Below, in pieces: positions 18,080 through 24,034 of a DNA stretch of 31,891 nucleotides (positions are counted from its first letter, which is position 1; each line of letters opens with the position of its first letter). The notes beneath the pieces were generated by a model that worked only from the letters and a program-made list of their open reading frames with translations, did no database searches and had not been told where the DNA came from. Source of the DNA: Priapulus caudatus (taxonomy: Eukaryota; Priapulida; Priapulimorpha; Priapulimorphida; Priapulidae); NCBI RefSeq assembly GCF_000485595.1, contig NW_014577168.1, forward strand, positions 406,011 to 437,901. Reading direction: 5' to 3'. The position numbers were made by a program, and so were the translations under genes.

Positions 18080-20643
18080 CCGTTCTCTCTCATTTCACAC
18101 TATCACAATATAGATTCATTATTATACTCTTTTCAGATATTTCTTGTTACCAGCACTGCTTGGTCACCTGAGTCTCAATTTGATGGGGGAGGATACCAAC
18201 AGATCTGACATCTTGAAGGTGGCAGAAGTGTACCACCGGGACTTCTTGCGGCGTTGCCATGACTACGGCGTGACCACGGTCGAGGCTCCTGAGCCGAGCG
18301 AGGACAGCGAACACCGGCACCCTGGGCGGCCGGACGTCGCCGCGATGGGCCGGCAGCGCGACGAGAAGATCAGGCGATTCAGGGAACAGAAGGAGAACGA
18401 GGCGCGTCTGGCTGAACTCAGTAGCGCGGTGGAGAATCAACGGGTGGACGACGAAGTAAAAGTAAGATGATAGAATATCAGGACAGTGGTGATAAAATCG
18501 AATGTAATAACAGCAGTAATAGATAGATGATTAAATAACTTCATCGGATCTCTATAATTTACATGCTAATAACCTACCTGGAAACGTTAGACCTGAGGAA
18601 GTCTGTCGGAGAGATGGACGAAAATTTCGTCAGAGTAAGTTATTTTGTACTGATTATGGATCTAACTGAGATTAACGTTATTAGCAAGTAATAGATAGGT
18701 TGCATGAGCATAAGAAGAGTCACAAGAGTAAGAAGGGTGGAAAGTGTGCAGGGTGCTGATGAGAGTGTAATGGATGAACAAGAATGCAGGTATTGAATAA
18801 GGTAGCATGGTAGAGGAGCTATTTGGAAGCTACGCTTGAGACTGATATGAATAGAAGACAAGTCGGTAATTGTTGATGAATAATGTTTTATTTTGTATAT
18901 ATATGTTATTTTTTAAAGAATTATATTTTATTATAAATTTTCTTTCAGAGAGAATTTTATTTGTTAAACATTCAGAAATGGATACACAATGCACTAGAGG
19001 ACTTACAAAGCATTATCAGTAAGTAGTACTCCTTATATAGTTTTATTAACCTTTTTATTAACTGGCATACATGTGTCCCTATAAATTCTTGGGTGTTTAA
19101 TCACATGCACTTAATCTGCTATTTGTATATGCAGTGGAAAAGCAGGTTTTAGAACACATGACCAAGAGGAAAGCGCAAGGCAAGGGAGAGGAAGCGGAGA
19201 AACGACCGCCTCCTAAAGCTGTAAGCTTCACAACGTTAATGTATGCCAACTCGATTCCTTGGCTTTGTTCCACATCTTTATGACCAGTATCCTTCTCTGT
19301 TGATGAACATGTTTCTGCTAATGAGCCATTTAGTTCTACATACATATACAGGGGTAGAAATTAACTTTTGAACAAGCGAGTCCAACGGACTCCCTACCAT
19401 CAAAAAGAGGGAGTCCGCAGTATACAAGTAGTACTGCAGATATTAACAAAAAGGACATTTGCGATGCACGTCTGCCAAATTTTCTTGGGTCATTTGCTAA
19501 AAAAAAAATATGGTAATTCCGCGAGGCCGTGCTCTGGAACGAACTAGTTAGTATAGCAGAATTTTCAGGGAGTCACACGGATCCTGCATATGTCAAATCA
19601 GGGAGTCCGACAGTAAATCAGAGCGTATTTGACTCCGGACCCGCTTTAATTTCGCACCCTGCATGTAATATCTCTTCCTTTATAACCCTCGTAATTCCTA
19701 TGGTTTTCTACTTTTGCATCGCTTGTTCCGTTAAATGTATTTATCGCTCCGTATCCATCTTTTTTGTGTCAACTCTGTTCTGAGATTGATTAGAAGAAAT
19801 TCGCTGAGATGATTCATAGCTATACGTATGTACTTTGCAAGAATCGAAAACCTAGTAACTGATTTTTTGCAGACTTTCAAACCTGTTATTATAACAAAAG
19901 ACAAGCTGCAGGCGGCCGTCTTTGGAGCAGGTTATCCTAGCCTACCCATCTATACTGTTGATGAATTTATAGAGCAACGTTATGGCAACATGGAAGCGGC
20001 ATCACAAGCGTGAGTATGTGACCGTGAGTAGTAGCCCGTGGTTACGTGGCTCGTATCTGGTTTGCATTTTGTGGCGGTTAACAGATTCTAATCTCAACGC
20101 TGAACTTCCATTCATGAATTTCTTAATTTGTTTGACAGGTGCGTAAGCCATGTATACATGCTGAGAAAGCCGGTGATGACGTCAGTGATTGTGAACTCGA
20201 TATGAGCCTGAAGGTTTAGATACTGATCTACCTGGAATTTGAGACTACTGTAATAACAGCATGTATTTATTCGTGTTCAGAGGTAACAGCTTGATGGATA
20301 GAGCAATGAACCCAGAGGAAGCAGCAAACGACGATGAAAAGGAGGCTACAGAGAAGGAAGAAGCACAGGAGAGAGATGATCCAGCTGCCCTTGGCAAAGC
20401 TCGTGATTGGGATGAGTGGAAAGATGGTCAGTGTCAGAAGGGTTTATAAATATACGGATGACATACGTGCGTCCGTGGAAGCAGACACGATAATTATATC
20501 GATTATAACAAACTCACTGTTTAAGTATTCATTATATTTTTTTGTTTACCGAATGAATTGTAGTACGATGCTAATACTGTATTCTTTTTATATGTCCCTC
20601 AGATCACCCAAAAGGCTATGGCAACAGAATGAATCGAAGTTAG
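4683..20643 (+). CDS. IGBP1: IGBP1 / alpha4 (TAP42 family), complete coding sequence in 8 exons
   Basis: Join 4683-4796, 5883-5995, 18137-18461, 18949-19018, 19135-19220, 19873-20009, 20281-20426 and 20603-20643. The total is 1032 nt, 343 residues plus stop (human IGBP1 is 339), and all junctions keep frame with GT-AG sites. IGBP1/alpha4 is the cytosolic scaffold that binds and stabilises the catalytic subunits of PP2A, PP4 and PP6 and acts in TOR signalling. The N-terminal helical TAP42 domain spans roughly residues 1-220. In [11 protein letters not shown]150 and K153 correspond by spacing to the alpha4 Arg/Lys pair reported to contact PP2A. The C-terminus has FGAGYPSLP (253-261) and the acidic-rich tail ending [16 protein letters not shown]. 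The 12.1-kb intron 2 is artificially enlarged by misassembly. Confidence 0.93.
5358..5783. mobile_element. MITE-like element with ~70-bp terminal inverted repeats in IGBP1 intron 1
   Basis: The left end (5358 to about 5430) and the reverse complement of the right end (to 5783) share ACGTTGTNCCGTAGAGTTT, then GACGCTCGCCC, AAACTGGACG and CCTAAGTGCGCATGCGCGCA with few mismatches. The 426-bp interior has no recognisable transposase. It includes three tandem copies of GCATGCGCA near 5446-5472. No clear target-site duplication was found, so the superfamily is undetermined. Open frames across it are not supported as genes. Confidence 0.75.
5883..5995 (+). CDS. IGBP1: IGBP1 exon 2
   Basis: Acceptor TTTTTACAG at 5882, donor GTAGAT at 5996. 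Encodes [20 protein letters not shown] then [18 protein letters not shown], residues 39-76, where the last Arg codon is split. It matches the TAP42-domain block 'LF S.NE..EE..T.DL(K/R)Y'. This exon has no counterpart in the noisy second copy, which stops at the N gap. Confidence 0.93.
5996..6355. other. Non-coding stretch containing a probable contig join
   Basis: To the left is IGBP1 intron 2 sequence; to the right is VPS13 minus-strand exon 3. On the misassembly model the false join falls somewhere here, with no Ns to mark it. Short direct repeats occur (CATACGC near 6136-6150, CTCGCTGG near 6240-6283). No gene is seen. Confidence 0.5.
6356..6510 (-). CDS. VPS13: VPS13 exon 3
   Basis: Acceptor TTATTGCAG|GTGTGCC and donor ACGCAG|GTAGGA on the minus strand. 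Encodes the tail of a split Gly codon, [19 protein letters not shown], then a charged helix ending [12 protein letters not shown] (residues 95-146). It ends in phase 0. Confidence 0.93.
6356..8569 (-). CDS. VPS13: VPS13A/C-like protein, exons 2 and 3 (partial gene)
   Basis: Join complement(8387-8569, 6356-6510). Following exon 1 (4197-4296), these give residues 34-146 of a VPS13 N-terminus with consistent phases. The family blocks [30 protein letters not shown] and EKEEKN...[13 protein letters not shown] are all present and in order. This is the start of the chorein lipid-transfer domain; full-length VPS13 proteins exceed 3000 residues, so only a small fraction is here. The expected continuation (VIKN...) is not seen to the left of 6356, which fits a contig break between this exon and the IGBP1-bearing segment. 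The residues resemble VPS13A/C more than VPS13B/D; finer assignment needs the rest of the gene. Confidence 0.92.
7504..7578. repeat. (CTG)25 / (CAG)25 trinucleotide repeat
   Basis: About 25 consecutive GCT/CTG units with a single TAC interruption near 7538. In the sense of VPS13 transcription it reads (CAG)n. Translations (poly-Ala, poly-Cys, poly-Leu on plus; poly-Ser/Gln on minus) are artefacts of the repeat, because it lies inside a mapped intron. Confidence 0.95.
7579..8035. repeat. Degenerate CTG-rich tract (extension of the repeat)
   Basis: About 450 bp of imperfect GCTG, GGCTG and CTACTG units directly adjoining the pure CTG run. It resembles an older expanded tract that has accumulated substitutions. 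It has no coding signal beyond composition. Confidence 0.8.
8387..8569 (-). CDS. VPS13: VPS13 exon 2
   Basis: Acceptor TTCTTCGCAG|GTGATG and donor AACAAAG|GTGAGC on the minus strand, phase 1 in and phase 1 out. Encodes [20 protein letters not shown], then [20 protein letters not shown], then [20 protein letters not shown]. The first codon (Gly34) is split with exon 1. This is textbook VPS13 chorein sequence. Confidence 0.95.
8570..9639. other. Non-coding; VPS13 intron 1, probably low-quality sequence in part
   Basis: No gene recognised. A short TA run lies at about 8659-8672. From roughly 8700 the text no longer resembles any annotated element. Because the matching part of the clean copy would lie left of base 1, I cannot tell exactly where the gap-fill sequence starts. 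Confidence 0.5.
10798..10975. other. ~175-bp insertion relative to the clean copy
   Basis: In the clean copy ...TTTTACATTAG joins directly to ATAAGAATGTAAAC (about 919-937). Here about 175 bp of GC-richer sequence intervenes, including CGCGTCACGCGCAGCGCG and ATGCATGCGTCATG. It may be an allelic insertion or a chimeric-read artefact. No coding signal. Confidence 0.5.
14000..15880. other. ~1.9-kb stretch of the noisy copy with no clean counterpart
   Basis: Alignment to the clean copy is lost inside the retrotransposon remnant (near clean 3330) and resumes near clean 3790. This block is therefore an insertion of about 1.4-1.9 kb or a collapsed region in the clean copy. One patch at 15080-15125 translates on the plus strand as [12 protein letters not shown] with frame noise, reminiscent of a reverse-transcriptase catalytic motif, but the error rate makes this weak. 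No intact gene is seen. Confidence 0.4.
16323..16424 (-). pseudogene. Frameshifted duplicate of VPS13 exon 1
   Basis: Begins with the same ATGGTTTTCGAGTCTTTA as 4296-4279. Insertions, deletions and substitutions then break the frame (CGCCAGACTT against CGCAGACTT). The donor GGTGAGTAAA is retained, but the Gly-Ile-Trp end is corrupted. Probably the true exon position read with errors, not a biological pseudogene. Confidence 0.8.
16815..16932 (+). pseudogene. Corrupted duplicate of IGBP1 exon 1
   Basis: Matches 4683-4796. The start codon is lost because one A is missing (GAGCTGGCTG against GAGCATGGCTG), and several single-base insertions destroy the frame. The donor CAG|GTAT is still visible. 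No exon 2 copy follows before the N gap. Confidence 0.8.
17614..17638. other. Assembly gap of exactly 25 Ns
   Basis: The noisy copy stops on the left edge and a TATC microsatellite starts on the right edge. Sequence corresponding to clean 5215 to about 6000, including IGBP1 exon 2, is missing here. The fixed 25-N length is consistent with a placeholder left by a long-read gap-filling program, not a measured gap. Confidence 0.97.
17639..17888. repeat. (TATC)n microsatellite
   Basis: About 250 bp of TATC units with a few TGTC, TTTATC and TCCATC interruptions, then a short TA run (17887-17901). It lies in IGBP1 intron 2. The long Ser-Ile-Tyr-Leu translations are repeat artefacts. Confidence 0.95.
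17965..18089. repeat. (TC)n low-complexity tract
   Basis: A CT-rich tract dominated by TC dinucleotides, ending about 45 bp before the IGBP1 exon 3 acceptor. It could serve as an extended pyrimidine tract, although the immediate acceptor TACTCTTTTCAG is adequate by itself. Confidence 0.9.
18137..18461 (+). CDS. IGBP1: IGBP1 exon 3
   Basis: Acceptor TCTTTTCAG, donor GTAAGA. Completes Arg76 and encodes residues 77-184: [16 protein letters not shown], a helical block ending RRCHDYGV, a variable linker (residues 120-140), then [19 protein letters not shown] and DDEVK. It is the largest exon and noticeably more GC-rich than its introns. It ends in phase 0. Confidence 0.96.
18949..19018 (+). CDS. 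IGBP1: IGBP1 exon 4
   Basis: Acceptor TTTCTTTCAG, donor GTAAGT. Encodes [20 protein letters not shown] then SII, residues 185-207. It matches the family block 'REYYLL.L..WI..ALEE..SI' at the end of the helical domain. Phase 1 out. Confidence 0.95.
19135..19220 (+). CDS. IGBP1: IGBP1 exon 5
   Basis: Acceptor TATATGCAG, donor GTAAGC. Completes Met208 and encodes [20 protein letters not shown] then a short basic-acidic segment ending PPPKA (to residue 236). This is the poorly conserved linker between the helical domain and the C-terminal motif. Phase 0 out. Confidence 0.92.
19349..19661. mobile_element. hAT-like non-autonomous element in IGBP1 intron 5
   Basis: The left end, CAGGGGTAGAAATTAA, mirrors the right end, whose reverse complement is CAGGGTGCGAAATTAAAG. 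CAGGG-type termini are typical of hAT elements. The interior repeats GGGAGTCC motifs in both orientations (near 19388, 19415, 19569 and 19601). Flanking 8-mers TACATATA and CATGTAAT are not identical, so the target-site duplication is unproven. No transposase. Confidence 0.5.
19873..20009 (+). CDS. IGBP1: IGBP1 exon 6
   Basis: Acceptor GATTTTTTGCAG, donor GTGAGT. Encodes [20 protein letters not shown] then [20 protein letters not shown], residues 237-281 plus two bases. It carries the family's most conserved C-terminal motif, [10 protein letters not shown]. Confidence 0.97.
20281..20426 (+). CDS. IGBP1: IGBP1 exon 7
   Basis: Acceptor TATTCGTGTTCAG, donor GTCAGT. Completes Ala282 and encodes an acidic stretch ([18 protein letters not shown]), then [13 protein letters not shown] (to residue 330) plus one base. 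The acidic patch before the DWD.WKD motif is typical of the family. Confidence 0.95.
20603..20643 (+). CDS. IGBP1: IGBP1 exon 8 (terminal)
   Basis: Acceptor TATGTCCCTCAG. Completes Asp331 and encodes [12 protein letters not shown] then TAG at 20641-20643. Only 41 coding bases, but the HP(K/R)GYGNR.N end is diagnostic of IGBP1, so the junction is secure. Confidence 0.95.
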
Positions 20644-20931
20644 TCAAGCAACCGAGGACATCTGCCATTTTCCATTTCCCCTGGCAGGTTTTTCCAAAGA
20701 CACTCGGTTTTTCTGCAGTGTAATGCAACAGCTGAAGATGGATACTGTGTGGCACTCTCCCACTCAATAACTAATCATGATTCATCCTTCCTGCTTTATA
20801 GGCAATTATGTAGAAGACTAGTGAGAAGAACAGCATAAGGGTTATGACATGAGGTTAAATTTCAAGGTGAACTTGGCCACTTGGGACTTCTGCTTAGATC
20901 TAACGTCGGCATACCAACATTTAACTGACCA

Positions 20932-20985
20932 TTATATCAGGAGTGAATGAAATCAAATTTGGTTTGATTCACGCCTCATAATTAT
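20932..20985. repeat. Imperfect palindrome with ATATCAGGAGT end
   Basis: GTGAATGAAATCAAA (20943-20957) faces TTTGGTTTGATTCAC (20958-20972), with looser pairing beyond. The left end, ATATCAGGAGT, is the same as the arm ends at 349-406 and 21788-21878, suggesting a relative of that family. It would fold in the IGBP1 3' UTR RNA. Confidence 0.55.
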
Positions 20986-21375
20986 TATATCACAAGTTCT
21001 CACTTCCCATCTTAAAAGTTGCATTGCAACGAATATGTACTAAAATGCTTCATGGTGATGTAAGGTGTTATGACTGTAGTTCATAGCTTGCAAGTAACTG
21101 TTGGCTTCATTAACAATCTGGAAAGTGTATGTACTGGTTTATTTACATAAGTGATAACTGCCTGACTGCAGATAAGCGAAGTACAAAACAGAGGACTGCT
21201 TCACAGATGGACTATTGAGTTTGATTAGCATTGTTGTATTTTATTCCCCTATTAGATTGTATTGCGTATGGTTAAATGCATGAATCGCAACTCATCTCCA
21301 TTGCATTCTGTCAAAGATGCCTGACCAGGATATAATACACAGCATTTTGTAACAGTATCTCGAATTATAAGAAAC

Positions 21376-21381
21376 AATAAA
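21376..21381 (+). terminator. Candidate IGBP1 polyadenylation signal AATAAA
   Basis: Canonical hexamer 733 bases after the stop, followed within 15-25 bases by TTTGTTTTGTTATTT. Other AT-rich hexamers exist, so use of this one is inferred. Confidence 0.4.
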
Positions 21382-21787
21382 CCTGCAGATTTGTTTTGTT
21401 ATTTAAAATTTATTATTGTTACTTAAATAACTGTAAGGGTGTTTTCTATAACGTTTACAATTGCTTTAGCTAAAATAATTATTCTTACGCATGATTAGGA
21501 GTTAATAAGGTGGATATCACCTTCAAATGTTTGTCCTGCTGTGCACAGACGCCACTGTTGAGTCGTTAGTACAACAATATGCAGTTAGTCAATGAAAAAA
21601 TACTAGGAAACCATTCGTTATGGCCAAAGCTATCGCACAGTGTCACTGCCAACAAATTATGCAACTGATGCAGATCTGATAAATATTTCATAGAGTGGTT
21701 CACGACTGCCTTTCACTTTAACTTGGCCAATTGTAGAAAAGTCATGTTCTTCTGAACTTGTTCATCACGTGCTTATGAAATAAGCAT

Positions 21788-21878
21788 TATATATATATAT
21801 CAGAAGTAGATAATAGGGAATTATTATAACTATAGGGAACTCCCTATTATCTACTCCTGATATATATATATATATATC
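21788..21878. repeat. Palindromic element, second copy, with 20-bp spacer
   Basis: The left arm (to about 21820) and right arm (from about 21840) both carry ATATCAGRAGTAGATAATAGGG in opposite orientation, flanked by AT runs. The arms match the perfect palindrome at 349-406. Here they are separated by TTATTATAACTATAGGGAA-type spacer sequence and one arm has a G-to-A change. Confidence 0.85.
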
Positions 21879-21881
21879 ATC

Positions 21882-23600
21882 GTGGTTAAAATCGGCATTT
21901 TGTAATGAAAAAGGACTAGTTGTCATTAGTCTAACTTTATACCAGATGGGTCACACTCCCCGTTTCCCACTACCCATCACCATTACACAGATTTGTAAAA
22001 GCATGACATAATTTTTTCCCATTCTAACAAACGTAGGACTTCCACGTAGAATTCCTTCACCATCCCCCACGTCATTGGTGTACGTATATCTCATCGGTTA
22101 CAGACAATTTGTTGGTCATCTAGGTAACAGGTTGAAAGGCTTTGATTATTAAGTAACATTCGTCTAAATAATACCATCACCAGCTAATTTATCATCACTA
22201 GTCTGCAATAAATGAATATCTCTGGCAAAGAAAAGAGGACACGGTGCAAATGACAAACGTTCTGATATGATACCATAAACTGCTACACTGGGCACATAAT
22301 CTGCTTTGCCAGAGAAATGCAGATAACGTCCTACAATTCCCGCATACGTACCTGATATGCTATATACTATATTACTTAGTCAACTCATTAAATATTTTTC
22401 CTATTTTGACTATAATAGTACGCAATATTGCTAATATAACGATATATAATAGAGCAATAACGTACATGTATATAGAGCTCAAGCTCTTTCATGCAACTTC
22501 TACCTCTGGGAATGACCATATTAAAAGCTATATATACACAGTATGCAAATTCAATATACAGTTCAATATCACATCAATCAAAGACTAGCCACATGCTTGA
22601 GGCATTGGTCCCACATGTGCAGACATGCCCGTTAGTGCTGGCCCTTGAGGCAAAACACTCAAATGTGGAGAAATGAGGTTACACGCTATTTGATAAGATT
22701 TCAGATTAAGGTCTTGGTACTGTAACTTTGCACTATGCTATGGTCTAGATCTCGACAATAATTTTATGACAGGAATAATCGGAAGGAAGTAACTCGTGAC
22801 CTTGGCACAAGTATACAGTGGCTGCAATTCAGCTGACAGGTGTCAAGATATCGACGAACTAAAATACACACAAAACAGTCGCAAACTACGCTGAAATATA
22901 TTAATAACCATCATCTCTACACAACATGTTTCAATGGTCAGTTGAATTATTTTTTGTGCATTTTTTTCTTCATTCCGCTTTTTATATTATAATATCCCTT
23001 ACTAAAATATCAATAATTCAATTATCTAGTTTTTAAAATCAGCCGCCTATAAGCAGGCAATATCTGGATCACCCGAGAAAAGTATCGTGGTCTGTTCAGA
23101 CAAGCAATCTACACAACACTACAACATTACCTGTAGCAACAAAACCAGAAATGCTGCATGTGAGTGAGTAGGATTACGGCATGCAACTATTCACACGTAA
23201 CTAGCACTATGCGAAAAAGCATTCACTGTGATTCAACCTGGCATTTCGTCAATGCCAGAAATGGCCATGGTAAAACCTATGCACAGTAGTAGAGATGTAT
23301 CGGTTACGGACCAAACTCGCTTCACTCGCAACACTTGTACTTAAGGGAGTTACCTATTCCACTTTTACGTATCACGCCACCAAATCCGTTTTACACATTA
23401 CGCTGACGAAAAACGACGGGGAAAGCGTTCAGTTTTCGGCAATGATTGTCTGTACACACAGTCGACACGCGTCACCGTAGGACGCTAGACCAGTCATGAG
23501 ATATCACACACGATAATTTCCCGCACGACAGTAGAGAAGCAGACCGCCACGCGTGCCGCGACCACGCGCTAGCAATCACGTCCTCCCGTTAACACTCACC
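21882..23600. other. Tail-to-tail interval between IGBP1 and SYNRG
   Basis: About 1.7 kb without recognisable exons, RNA genes or transposon ends. The SYNRG 3' UTR must run leftwards into it from 23797. Short open frames here show no family signature. Confidence 0.6.
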
Positions 23601-23606
23601 CCCGCC

Positions 23607-23803
23607 GACGGTCGCTACCGGCTACGGTCGCTACCGGCTACGGTCGCTACCGGCTACGGTCGCTACCGGCTACGGTCGCTACCGGTTACGGTCGCTACCG
23701 GCTACGGTCGCTACCGGCTGCGGTCGCTACCGGCTGCGGTCGCTACCGGCTACGGTCGCTACCGGCTACGGTCGCTACCGGCTACGGTCGCTACCGGCTA
23801 CAG
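23607..23803. repeat. 16-bp minisatellite CTACCGGCTACGGTCG, about 12 copies
   Basis: Near-perfect tandem array with only a few T/G variants. It abuts and overlaps the SYNRG stop codon: the minus-strand TAG at 23800-23798 is supplied by the array's terminal CTA. The beginning of the SYNRG 3' UTR is therefore made of this repeat. Plus-strand open frames across it are artefacts. Confidence 0.95.
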
Positions 23804-24034
23804 CAACTCCTGGAGCGGTAGCGCGGGGAGCAACGAGTCGACGCTGTTCACCCAAAAGTTGGCACAGGTTGCGTGGTACTGCCTGCCTCCGTACGACAGC
23901 TTGCTCGTGTCCGTCGGATGGTCAAACGCGCGGCTGCGCTGGTCCACGCTCAGCAGGCAGACGCCGCACGCCTTGCTGACCCCGTGCTCCGGCCGCACGA
24001 CGCAGGGCGAGAAGTCCAGCGCGCTCGGCTCCGG
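23798..24034 (-). CDS. SYNRG: SYNRG terminal exon
   Basis: Acceptor CCCGTCTCACAG|CCGGAG at 24035, phase 0. It encodes PEPSALDFSPCVVRPEHGV, KACGVCLLSVDQRSRAFD, KLSYGGRQYHATCANFWVNS, then a short tail ending PLQELL and TAG. The CGVCLL...YGG.QYH..CANFW.N pattern is the signature end of synergin gamma. The exon sits between two minisatellites. Confidence 0.95.
   Translation of the reverse strand, partial: PEPSALDFSPCVVRPEHGVSKACGVCLLSVDQRSRAFDHPTDTSKLSYGGRQYHATCANFWVNSVDSLLPALPLQELL

Larger units (their letters stand above)
20644..21400 (+). other. Probable IGBP1 3' UTR
   Basis: Non-coding sequence after the stop. The first convincing AATAAA on this strand is at 21376-21381, followed by a T/G-rich stretch. 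This gives a 3' UTR of roughly 0.75 kb. An imperfect palindrome lies inside it at 20932-20985. Confidence 0.45.

Noticed and set aside
5996-18136. VPS13 nested inside an IGBP1 intron, or trans-splicing/exon shuffling
   Set aside because: The exon order problem disappears if the noisy block is the true position of the first segment; misassembly is the simpler explanation.
17506-18171. Ser-Ile-Tyr-Leu repeat protein spanning the N gap
   Set aside because: Translation of a TATC microsatellite and a run of Ns.
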